Part shown: positions 35,102 through 45,060 of the stretch, piece after piece
Numbering within the stretch: the stretch's first letter is position 1
Layout: each line of letters opens with the position of its first letter
NCBI GenBank assembly: GCA_028671895.1
Contig: CM053803.1
Coordinates: 45,320,786 to 45,384,785, forward strand
Source of the DNA: Oenanthe sinensis
Taxonomy: Eukaryota > Streptophyta > Magnoliopsida > Apiales > Apiaceae
Direction of reading: 5' to 3'
DNA length: 64,000 nucleotides
Translations under genes and position numbers: made by a program
The notes under the pieces: model-generated
Seen by the model: only the letters and a program-made list of their open reading frames with translations
The model's database searches: none
What the model was told of the DNA's origin: nothing

Positions 35102-36325
35102 TGTTGGATCAAATCAAGTCTACCTTGTACTAAATGCTTGTCTTGCTTAAGCATTTCTAGATTCTTTGTACTAGGGCAAATGACTTAATTTATCTCATGT
35201 ATATTTGCAGTTAGAAGCATGTTTCTACTGTAGTTTCAAAGTGTAAATATTGCAAGTCAAAAATAAAGAATGGTAGAAGATTCTTGTTGGTAAATCATGC
35301 ACCAAATCAAGAAGACTTTGACAGAATAAGAATTTACAGAATGAAATTTTTTCTAAGTCAAGAAGCCAATCGAGAAGTCAGCCTGGTACAAAAGTCAAGA
35401 AATGAATGGTTAGAGAAGTCCAGAAAAACAAGTCGAGAAATAAGCAAATTGAAGCTATTCGATAAGAAAAGAAATTGAAGTTATTCGAGAAGGCAAGAAA
35501 TTGAAGCTATTCGAGAAGTCTTTCGAGAAATGAAAGACAGTGTAATCAAGCCAATCGAGAAGTCTAGTCTAATCGAGATGTCATCAAAGAACTTCGTGCA
35601 TTCGAGAAGTCTAGCCAATCGATAAGTGATCAAGCAAATGACTAATCGAGAAGTCTCTTGAGTACTCGAATGTGTAACATACTCCAAGAGTTCTCGAATG
35701 ATAACAATACTGAGTATTTGAATATTTCAAATGAGCTAATTTTAAGGAAACTTGCAGAAGAACAAGACAAATATATTGAAGCTCTGTCATTATAGGATCA
35801 GTCAAACCTGGAATGATAGAGACAATTCTACAACGAATCTTAGTAGAAGAGCAAGACAAATAGAAGAGATAAGGCTGGAAGCAAAAGAACTGTCATAGTA
35901 TGTGTTAGCTAGAAATAGATAGTAGTCAAATATAAAGTTGTTTTTGTCAATTTCTAGTTTTAGCTTAACTGATTAGTTAGTACATGTGCCAAGAGACATG
36001 TTGTCTATATAGAATTATACAGACTCGTTAATTAGAAGGGAGTTGAATATTTTGTTTAAGTATTCATACCTTGTTTTCTTCTAAGAATAAGAAGCTGAAA
36101 TTTACTTTGAATTTCAGAGTATAGCAAGTTCATTCTAATACACAATTAGATTGAAATTTAATTTTTTGTGTTCTTTATATTTTCACATTTATAATAAAGT
36201 AAACACATATGAATTGATAAAACTACAAACACAACCAAACAGTTCATCTAGTTGTAAGAAGAAAAAGAATTTGAAGTTATACATTTACCCCCCTCTGTAA
36301 ACTTCTGTAATTCTAATTCCTAACA
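35102..36325 (+). repeat. LTR of a different SIRE-like family (TCGAGAAGTC words)
   Basis: It starts TGTTGGATCAAATC right after the purine tract AGGGGAGAT and ends TAATTCCTAACA. Length is about 1224 bp. It holds about ten TCGAGAAGTC-like words between 35365 and 35700, a TATA-like TCTATATAGAATT near 36005 and a TTACCCCCCTCTG tail. It does not resemble the 5' LTR at 14128-14654. The sequence to its right is the middle of another gag gene. Confidence 0.82.
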
Positions 36326-37960
36326 AGGTTTCTCACTCTACTGAATGACTTGGCTCTAGTTGATAAAGTGTATGATAATGAGGACTCTAACACCAAATTT
36401 CTAAGAGCTTTGCCTGAAGAATGGGATTTACAAACATTCCTGATAAGAGATAGAGTAGATTTGGAATATATGTCTCTAGGTGAAGTTTATGGAAAACTGA
36501 AAACTCATGACTTGAAGTTACAGCAAAGGAAAAATAGAAAGAGCAACAAGACTAAATCAGGTGCTTTGAATGTTGACACAAACACTGTGAAAGCTAAGGA
36601 AAAAATCCCTATAGTCTCAAAAGGAAAAAGGAAAAGTTGTGATGATGAAGGAAAACAGTGAGTCAGAGTCTGAAGCAAACTCTGATGCAGCCTCTGATGA
36701 TGAATCCACAGATTCTGACATGATGGAAATGGTTCCAATGATTGTCTAGGGATTAAAAAATATAAAGTACATGAAGTTCAGAAATCAAGGCAAATTTCAG
36801 AAGAGGTCTAGTAACTCTGAAAATAGGGAAAAGTTTAGAAAGGGAGAAGACAAAGAAGGGAAGTCAAAGACACTTGACAAATCAAAGGTCAAGTGTTATA
36901 AGTGTAACAAGATGGGACACTATGCAACTGAGTGCATGACCAAGGAAGCTAAAAAGGCACTCATAACATCCAAGAAAGACTGGATGGACTCCTCAGATCC
37001 TGATGAGAAAGTAAATTATGCTCTCATGGCAAACACTGAAGCTCCTAGTATAAACTCGGATAAGGTACCAGACTCTATTTTTAGCATAGACACTGATAAT
37101 ATCTATGAACTGAAATAATTTCTTAGAACCTTGCATGTTAGTTTTAAAAAACAGTCTCTTTAAAATGAAATATTAAAGTCTGAAATTCAAATGTTGTCTG
37201 CTAAAAATGACTTTCTTGAATCTCAAATTGTTCACATGCTTAACACTAATAAAGGTTGTGAGAATGCTATTCACATGCAAACTCAGCTAGAAATACAGGT
37301 TACTTACTTAAAGGCAGAGATAGCCAAAGAAAAAGAGACTTTCAGAGTTTGGACAAACTCTGGTAAGAAAGTCCAAGAAATTCTTTCTGACAAAAAATGG
37401 ACTTCAACTTTAGGTTATGAGTCTGATAATGAGCAACGTTCCAGGAAAAAGAATGATAAGACACACACAGAAGTAAAAGAAAAATTGAGCAAACCTGTCA
37501 ACTTTATTAGAGCTAGTACTGAAAAAGATACCATTGAGAAGTGTTCTAAAATTAATGAAAACAAAGGAAGTAGTGTGTCTGAGAATAAACTAGTCAATGT
37601 TGGGTTACTTTCCCAAAAATAGCTCAAAGAAAAACTGAAGTCTGTCACTAACAAGAATAAGCCTAAAAAGGTCAAGAGGAATATAAATGGGAAAGTAGAA
37701 ATTTTTAAGGAGAATAATTATAAGAATATTCCTGATGCTCCTAGAAAGACCTATTTCACATATGGTAATTCTAATCATTTTGCTATTGTTTACAGGCAGA
37801 ATAAAAAGAAGGAACCTGAAAGACCTAGATCAAGAGATAGGAAACAGATTAGATATAGACCACAAAATCCTTATTCTAACTTTGGTAGTTTATGGCATTC
37901 TATATACACATGTAAAGAATATCATAGTCTTTATTTCAACTACTATGAACTTTTGCCTCA
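36326..37960 (+). pseudogene. gag of the second SIRE-like element
   Basis: Partial Gag: FLTLLNDLALVDKVYDNEDS, then an acidic stretch and a CCHC knuckle CYKCNKMGHYATEC near 36895-36935. Coiled-coil-like segments lie at 37191-37622. The second and third knuckles are damaged by Cys to Tyr, Phe or Ser changes (YFTYGNSNHFAIVY near 37752; YSNFGSLWHSIYTC). Stops at about 36660, 36748, 37116, 37160 and 37620 break it. Confidence 0.85.
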
Positions 37961-38163
37961 TTTGAATAAACTCCTGCTTCTTCTATTATGTTGCTAAACA
38001 AAAGTATATTGTAAAAGCTGATAGAAGAAGAACAAACTCTGAAAATGCAAACTCTGTTAACATAAACTTTGATAAAGTTGCTTCTGTTACAAAAGTTAAC
38101 AATTTTAAAAAGAAAGGATCCAAATTTATTTAGGTCCTCAAAACCTCTAATTAAGTTGCATAT

Positions 38164-38989
38164 ATGAATTTAGGGAAACAGGAAAAAATCCTAGTGATTG
38201 ATAGTGGATGTTCTACACATATGGATAAAAATAAATCTCTGCTTTTAGAGTTTAAGGAGAAGGCTGACCCAGCAGTATCTTATGGATATGACAACATAAG
38301 AAGAACACTGGGATATGGAAATTTTGTGATTAGAAATGTCGTCATTGAAAATGTAGCTCTGGTTGAAGGACTCAAGCACAATCTGTTAAGTGTGAGTCAA
38401 ATGACAAACAAAGGTTATTCTATGGAATTTCATGAAACACATTGTGAAGTAAAAAGCAAAAAGACTGGCAAAGTGGTTCTTATTGGGCACAAACATAAAA
38501 ATTTATTTGAAGCTAGTTTGAAGGAAAACTCTGATGGTCCCTTAACATGTTTCCTTAGAAAACTTCTTCTTTGGAAAGCTGGAATTGGCACAAAAAGTTG
38601 TCATTTAAATATTGGAAACATAAATGAGTTGGTCAAGAAGGATCTTGTGAGAGGTCTACCAAAAGTTCAGTTTCATTCTGATGGACTATGTGACTCATGT
38701 CAAAAGGCAAAACAAAAGAAGACATCTTTCAAAAGAAAGATTGAAAATTCTATTGAAGAACCTTTTCATCTATTACATCTGGATCTGTTTGGCCCTCTCA
38801 ACATAATGTCAATTGGAAAGAAGAAATATATTCTGGTGATAGTGGATGACTACACAAGATTTACCTGGGTATACTTCTTACATAAAAAGGATGAAACAGC
38901 TAAGATCATTTTTGATCATATTCTTATGATTGAAAATGGATCACCACTCAAACTACGAATTCTAAGGAGTGACAATGGAACAGAGTTTA
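38164..38989 (+). pseudogene. protease and integrase of the second SIRE-like element, cut by an LTR
   Basis: Protease motif IDSGCSTHM (38200), then HNLLSVSQM. The GAG-pre-integrase region present here is the part deleted in the first element. The integrase core reads HLDLFGPLNIMS, LVIVDDYTRFTWVYF and RSDNGTEF, where it stops dead at the inverted LTR. In the zinc region the expected His is missing (WKAGIGTKSCHLNIGN), so it was already decayed before the insertion. Confidence 0.88.
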
Positions 38990-39542
38990 TGTTACCCATA
39001 TAATAAACTATTATAGAATGGGGGGTTGAATATAATAATACTAAAATAATCGACTTTAGAACACAAGTATGTAAAAGATGAACTGTTTGTATTAACTTTG
39101 ACAAACTTAATACAAAACTCTCTCATGAAAAACAAAGTTCTTAAGAACTTCTAGGTTATAAGAAAAATAATAACTTGAACAATACATCAATGTAAACCTA
39201 ATCATGTGTTTATATAGTACACAACTACCTATCTTATTACAACAAAGATATGATCATTAAATACAGAAATATTATTTCCATTATTATCTTCATAAAAGAT
39301 AGCTTGCAGAAAGGAAATAGAGTTATATTAAAACACTTAACTCTTTATCTCCAATCACCTCCTGATTTGTCGATTTTCATCTGTCAAACTCTGATTAACA
39401 TAAACAATGTCGGTTAGTAAACTCTGATTGAGTAAACTCTGTTGACATCTTCTAATCTCTGATGACATCAGCTAAACACTGATCAGCTTCAGTAAACTCT
39501 GACTAAGTATTCTCTGATCTCATAAGTTCTTCACATCTAACA
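38990..39542 (-). repeat. 3' LTR of the inverted SIRE-like element
   Basis: On the minus strand it begins TGTTAGATGTGAAG and ends ATATGGGTAACA; length 553 bp. It holds a TATA-like TACTATATAAACACATG, the TTCAACCCCCCATTCTATAA tail, and about ten CAGAGTTTACT-type words. It resembles the 14128-14654 LTR most in the TATA-to-tail half. Confidence 0.88.
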
Positions 39543-39643
39543 ATCTCCCCCAATTTATGCTTTAAGCAGTAAAACATAAATTTGAACTTATGATGTCAGA
39601 TACTTTTAAGACAAATGCATCAGAGTTTATTCAGACTACCATC

Positions 39644-41572
39644 TCATATTCTTCTGTAAGAGAAATCTTCAATCAGAAATTCATCAAGAAGTTTCTTTTT
39701 AGCAGCTCTCGGTAGTTCTTTCAACTTGCTCTTTAACTCTTTCATTTTCTCATAAGAATCATCAATTTGAAATAACGCAGACTTTAGATTGTAGATAGGT
39801 GTCCTCTTCATTCTTTCATCCAAAGGTATGCAATAGGCTCTTTGACCATCAGGATTTAATACTAATGTTGGAATATTTAACACCATATTGACCTTTGCAT
39901 CCCCTTTGATAATTTGTCTTTCAATATTATCTTCAAGCACATATTTAGGTCTATAATCCTCAGAATTTAACATCAACGGTCTCTCATTTTTCTTCCTTTC
40001 ATCAATTACTCCTTCTAAAGTCTTCACCCACTTAGCTGTGATCTCATTTTCATTATTTAACAGATAAAGAACATACTCAAGTTCTTTTGATGATTTATGA
40101 ATCAAATCTTCTTCAGCTATTTTCATCACTCTTCCATCTTCTAGAAAATAAAACATCTTTTCTTTTGGAACAACACCATCAAAAATATCTTTTACTATAT
40201 GAACATCAATTAGCTTGTCCAAATGATCCTGTGATAGCTCTTCTTCAGGTTTATTCTTCAAAGAATAAGGATATCTGAAAGTATTTGTGTCTCATCTGTA
40301 GACTTTGGCTTTTGAATCACCAATACCTCTCTTGTTCTTACCAAGTCTGGCATTGAGAGTCAGAGTTTCAAATTTTGTCCACATGAGATTAAGATTCTTC
40401 TTTCTACACAGAGACTGTTGTTCTTCTTCTTCTTCATCTTCAAAACTTGTTCCACACGGAAGAAATGTGGTTCCAAACATGGTGAGTGGAGTCTTTGATT
40501 TTGATGAAGCTTTATCTTGAACTGTTTGAGATGACTTTGATCAAATTTCAACAGGTGCAGATACAATATGCTTTGCTTGAGCAGGTACCTTCTTCTGAGC
40601 TAGAGTTTTCTTTGAACTTACATATCTTCTTTTCTTTGACTGGACATGAGCATTGTCAGTGCCGACTTTCTTCAATTCTTCCTCTGCAGCAACTGGATCC
40701 ATTCATGGATGTTCTTCTTTAAAAAGTTTCTTTGTCGGTTCTGCATCTTTCTTGTTCCTTTCTTCAATATTTTCAGGCTTTTCTTCATCTACAAGCCTTC
40801 TAGCCAATTCTTCATCTCTTCTAATTTGTTCAATGTCAACTACATTGTTAAGTGCCATCAGAGTTTGCTTACTGTCTTGAACTTTTCCAGATCCTGAGGG
40901 AATCAGAGTTTGATCAGTCAGAGTTTGAGTTTGTATACTCTTTCCACCCTTATGAGTCCCTTGGCTTTTATCAGGAAAACTACTGCCATCATCACCACCT
41001 TCCGGTTTACCAGAGTTTAAAATAGAATCCACTTTGCATATGTCCTTAGATATTTTCTCCCCCATTATGACATCAGAAGAAATAGTCAAGAGGTCTGCAA
41101 TAGTATGCAACATGGGCTGTGTGGAGGTGACAACATTAGCAAGTTTGTCAACTTTGGACTCCAAATCATCCTGCTTAGTAGAAAAAGCTTTAATTTTAGA
41201 TTCCAAAGCATATTGAGAAATAAAAACAGAACTTTGAACTGAAGCACTTATCTTGCTAACATTGTCTTTAAGAAAACAAACTTCACTATAAAGACCCTTA
41301 GTCAATACAGTGGTGGCCTTGAGAACTGCCTTCATCTCATCAGAGTTTATTTCATAGTCTACTTTCTTGATGAGATCATGAACATGTGGCCAAGAAATTT
41401 CTTCATGAGAAAACTTCCAAGACATATCCCAGATGGATTGTCTTTTAGAGCTTAGAAGATCTGCAGTAGATGGTTCCCCTCTGCTACCATCCCTCCTTAT
41501 ACCTTCTTGATTAAGAGCAGATTCAATGTCACCCTTCAGTTGTTCAACAATACAGAAATTAAGATAGTCCAT
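39644..41572 (-). pseudogene. post-pol ORF of the inverted SIRE-like element
   Basis: Minus-strand segments 41572-40703, about 40566-40292 and 40261-39644, separated by a few stops and frame changes; the frame can be followed upstream to about 41700. The protein is hydrophilic, with a long heptad-like helical stretch (ALESKIKAFSTKQDDLESKVDKL region, about 41250-41080) and acidic, Lys-rich tails (DEEEEEQQ). No signal peptide or membrane span is evident, so the env label would rest on position only. Lying between pol and the LTR, it is the counterpart of 33077-35034. Confidence 0.65.
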
Positions 41573-41704
41573 CCTTAGTTTATCATGTGTATCAAAAGCA
41601 TCTATAAGCCATCTTTTTGAGTTTTATCTCTAAGTATAAGAAATAGAGAGATCAGTAACTTCTTCATCCTCAAAGATAGTATTGGACGTTTGGGCTGCAT
41701 TACA

Positions 41705-42775
41705 AGAGATATCTAACCGAAATATGTGGAGATAGTACGTAAATTAGATATTTGACTTTAAGAACTTAAAAGTCATTAGTAAATACAATTATACTAGTAA
41801 AGTAGCATGTCATGGAAATCCTAAAGGTTTAATATAGCTCAATTCATGATGGAATACGAGTCTATTGCATATGATATATGCATGAAAGAGCCTAAATTGA
41901 TTGCCACTTTATAGAGGATATTCCTAAATGACAAGGAAATGTATCTTCAATGTGCAATAATATTGTATAATTAATGTACATTTAGAAGATTACATTATGA
42001 CATATGCAATGGCACGTCTCGTCTTTATGACGAAGACACAATACCATTAAGCAACTACTCTCAACGAGAATTATCAGGGTTGACTACGTGAAGTCAAATG
42101 ATAATGTTATGGATCCACTAACCAGATGGTTAAAATGAGAGATAGTTGTAAAATCATCGAGAGGGATGGGCCTTTGCCTATTGCTTAACGACATCATGGT
42201 GGACACCCAACATTGCTGACTGGAGGTCCCAATAACTAGGTTCAATGGGCCAACTAAATCATGATGACCAAATCACTGTGGGGGTAATAGTGAGACCCGT
42301 ATGGTACGAGGATAAGTTTTGTACTTTTAGTGATCTTTCGGTGAATACATGGAGTTCAAGTTTGAATGCATGGAATTCAGTTGAGTAAACATGGGTTATT
42401 TTATAAGATAAAGATCTCCTATGTGGGAGAAAAGTGAGGCCGCTTCAAAGGAGAATTGAGAGGCACAATTCTTTAGAAACTCTTGCAGAACCAGAACGAT
42501 GTTCTATGGACAAAATGGACATAATCATGAGAACTGTATGAGTCAGAAAAGCTATAGTGATAAGTATATCATCGTTTACACAAACGATCGAACAGTTCAA
42601 GGACAACTACTGTCTACCAGTAAAGTCGATATGCTTACTCGAGCGGAAGTTCAATGAGCATTCTCTACCTACCATATGATATATCTAACCGTCAAAACTA
42701 TCATCAAGTCAAGCTTCGTGTCTGTCTGTTTATATGGTGTGTGCTACTGGACCATCAATCTCATTTGTGGGGGAT
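41705..42775 (+). pseudogene. Copia relic: end of RNase H and 3' untranslated region
   Basis: A decayed copia end of another lineage. The frame near 42025-42137 reads RRRHNTIKQLLST, VDYVKSNDNVMDPLTRWL, the C-terminal signature of copia RNase H, with a stop inside. Untranslated sequence with SSRGMGL-type remnants follows, then a purine tract TTGTGGGGGAT ending at 42775. The upstream pol is lost. Confidence 0.75.
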
Positions 42776-43390
42776 TGTTGGAAAAACTTAGTATTTTAGA
42801 CTAAGTTGTGAACCATTTTGAGACTCAATTTGAGTGGTAAATACTATATGTTAGTGTTGTGTATTGGTTGGATCATCTACTCTATGAGTAGATTTCAACG
42901 CATATTTACATGCTAAAAATGGATAAATGGTGAATGAGAATTGATGTTCCAAAGTATAACCTTTTAAAATAGTATTTGAGAAGTGTACCACATCGAGAGT
43001 AGTACAAGCCTATTCCTTGGTATTTTTATAAATACCTTGAAAATAAAAACAAGCACATTCGAGTCTCTCCTTACAAATAGAGACTTAGGGTTTCAGTTTT
43101 ATTAAGGTGAGAAAATTATAGTCCTCTCTATATTTTTAACTTTTTCGGTTTTAAAGTTCAAAATATTACGGTGATAGTTTCTAATTCAGTTCAAGTTCAT
43201 TGAGAATGTCGTCGATTTATCAGTGGTACTATATCTCATTTTATCTTGGGAGACAGGTCGTTATGCACACACGGTGAGGGGCGAAATTGCTTTAAGGAGA
43301 CAGATTTCCTGGACTCGAGATTAAATTCAATCTCTGTTTATTTTCTCAAACTATTCTCCTTATATTATAGTTAATTCTCTAATTGCATAT
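42776..43390 (+). repeat. 3' LTR of the copia relic, right end unclear
   Basis: It begins TGTTGGAAAAACTTAG after the purine tract and shows LTR-like AAATACCTTGAAAATAAAAAC and GGTGAGGGGCGAAATTGC stretches. The matching end (expected ...TTCCAACA) is not found before the LRR fragment starts near 43500, so the right end is truncated or decayed; 43390 is approximate. Confidence 0.6.
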
Positions 43391-43499
43391 TGTATTGTTA
43401 TGCTTTGTTATATGGATTAACTATTATATACATGAACTGTGATCTTCCATATTTGTTTCTTATATGGCTACAGTAATTATATATGATTATGTTTATACG

Positions 43500-43832
43500 T
43501 ACAAGATTGACAACAAGATCAACCCAATACAAGCCCCGTGAATACTTGCCAAAGTCCTCGAGAATGCAGCCAGAAAGCCTATTGGAAGTAAGGTTAAGTT
43601 CCATTAAGTGACTTAAATCAGAAATGAAATCGGGTAATTCTCCGTTCAATTGGTTATTGCTGAGATCAAGAGTGTCCAACAGCGTTAAGTTCCCAATCTG
43701 AGGTGGAATAGTTCCACTCAAATTATTGGAGGCCAAATATAAGACTATCAATTTGGTGACGATCTCAATGGTTGATGGAATTGAACCTGCTAGTTGGTTT
43801 GTTGACAGGTCTAATCTATAAAGCAGTTTCAA
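43500..43832 (-). pseudogene. LRR receptor-like protein fragment
   Basis: About four leucine-rich repeats (LDLSTNQLAGSIPSTIE, NNLSGTIPPQIGNLTLLD, NNQLNGELPDFISDLSHL, FGKYSRGLYWVDL) that align with the last repeats of exon 1 of the receptor-like gene at 49988-54248 (52720-52440). It has no ATG, no signal peptide and no downstream exon. After about 43500 the frame leaves the LRR pattern where the parent gene has NNFSG and its splice donor. It is a truncated duplicate of that gene, on the same strand. Confidence 0.88.
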
Positions 43833-43859
43833 GCATTGAAGGGAAGAGTTACACAGAAG

Positions 43860-44159
43860 TGTTGGATTATTTATTTAATCTAAACATAGGCTAGTTTATT
43901 TATTTGTTTTTGTTAAATAAGTATGTAAGTCTGTTATACAGACATGGGTATGCATTAGAATAGGTCGTGGTTAGCTGAGATAAAATAGGGAGAGTTGGAG
44001 GTTAATCAGGTATGTAGTTCCTGGTTTTTCTCATCAACTTTAGTTTAAATTTCCACTTGCTTTCTGTAGTAACTATCTCTTCAATTTAGTACGTTTGTTT
44101 CCATTCAATAACAAATCAAGCAGTTCAGCATATATCATATATTACGTTTAAATTCATCA
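43860..44159 (+). repeat. 5' LTR, 300 bp
   Basis: TGTTGGATTATTTATTTAAT ... AATTCATCA. It is nearly identical to 48399-48698; the visible differences are TTTATTTA/TTAGTTTA (two bases), ACATGG/ACGTGG and AATTCA/AATCCA. Confidence 0.96.
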
Positions 44160-44161
44160 TC

Positions 44162-44173
44162 TGGTATCAGAGC
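44162..44173 (+). other. Primer-binding site (initiator Met tRNA type)
   Basis: TGGTATCAGAGC two bases after the 5' LTR, the standard copia primer-binding core. Confidence 0.92.
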
Positions 44174-44229
44174 GTTCAAACACATAAATCTAAACACAGC
44201 AACCCAAACACCAAACACACTTCACTGAG

Positions 44230-45057
44230 ATGGACACAAAGGGCAAGGAGAGCTCCTTTGGCTTAAGTTATCCAATGCTTACAAAAACTAACTACACAGC
44301 ATGGGCTATGAAGATGAAAGTTTTTATGCAAGCCCATGGTGTGTGGGATGCTATAGAATCGAAGGATCCCAAGGCTGCTGCTGAAGATAAAGTTGATAAA
44401 CGGGCATTGGCAATCATTTATCAAGGAGTCCCAGAGGATTTGTTGTTGTCTATTGCAGATAAGAAAACCTCCAAAGAAGCGTGGGAGGCAATCAAAACGG
44501 TTCATTTGGGTGCAGACAAGGTGAAGAAGGCCAAAGTCCAGACGCTTAAGTCCGAGTTTGAGGCATTAACTATGAAAGACAGTGAACAGCTTGATTAGTT
44601 TTGTATGAGATTGAATGGCCTGGTAACAAATATCAGGGCCTTAGGAGAGCAAATTGAAGAAGCTTACGTGGTGAAGAAAATCCTTCGCGCTGTACCTGCC
44701 AAGTTTCTGCAGATTGTGTCGGCCATTGAACAATTTGGTGATCTAGAGACAATGTCTGTGGAGGAAACGGTTGGATCCCTGAAGGCTCACGAAGAAAGAA
44801 TGCGTGGGCAAAAGGAGAGTGGTGAACAGCAACTTCTTTTGACAGAAGAAGAGTGGGCGAAGAGGGAAAGTAAAAATGGGCAATTGCTTCTCACACGTGA
44901 GGAGTGGTTAAAAAGAACAGGCAAAGGGGGTTCAGGTAGAACCTCTGAGTCAAGGGGTAGAGACTTCACTCGAGATTATAAAGACAGGAGCAAAATACGT
45001 TGTTACAATTGTGGTGTTCTTGGACATTACCAGTCTGAGTGTCGAAAAGCAAAATGA
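44230..45057 (+). pseudogene. gag of the young copia element, stops in frame
   Basis: Starts ATG at 44230. Gag N-terminal LTKTNYTAWAMKMKVFMQAHGVWD, cut into shorter known blocks, leads to the usual EAWEAIKTVHLGAD. A TAG at 44596-44598 is followed in the same frame by MRLNGLVTNIRALGEQIEE. The zinc knuckle CYNCGVLGHYQSEC lies at 45001-45042. TGA-TAA at 45055-45060 separates gag from the protease part. Frame is preserved throughout. Confidence 0.92.
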
Positions 45058-45060
45058 TAA

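Larger units (their letters stand above)
14128..36325 (+). mobile_element. SIRE-like Ty1/copia element with mismatched LTRs, split by a CACTA element
   Basis: Order: 5' LTR 14128-14654, primer-binding site, gag, protease, integrase, partial RT plus RNase H to 19174, a word-rich spacer, and an extra ORF after pol (19743-20609 and 33077-35034) of the kind called env-like in SIRE-type elements. Then come a purine tract AGGGGAGAT and an LTR at 35102-36325. The CACTA transposon 20610-33073 is inserted in the extra ORF. Integrase and RT carry large deletions, so the element is non-autonomous. The two LTRs differ in length (527 and 1224 bp) and sequence, and the 5-bp flanks (TAATA, AGGTT) do not match. 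Confidence 0.85.
36326..38989 (+). mobile_element. Second SIRE-like copia element, truncated on both sides
   Basis: It begins in mid-gag at AGGTTTCTCACT (RFLTLLN, matching the first element at 15172) and runs through knuckles, protease and integrase to 38989. There it is cut by an inverted LTR. Neither of its own LTRs is visible. It is closely related to the first element and carries the same AACTCTGA words (36680, 36840, 37050, 38040). Confidence 0.88.
38990..41700 (-). mobile_element. Third SIRE-like copia element, inverted, 3' part only
   Basis: Minus-strand order: post-pol ORF 41572-39644, purine tract TTGGGGGAGAT (39543-39553), 3' LTR 39542-38990. It inserted into the integrase gene of the second element. 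Its gag, pol and 5' LTR are absent; the sequence changes to a different copia relic at about 41700. AACTCTGA/TCAGAGTT words place it in the same word family as the first and second elements. Confidence 0.85.

Noticed and set aside
39644..41572. Host gene encoding a coiled-coil protein
   Set aside because: It directly precedes a purine tract and an LTR in the same orientation and carries the element's AACTCTGA words, so it belongs to the retrotransposon.
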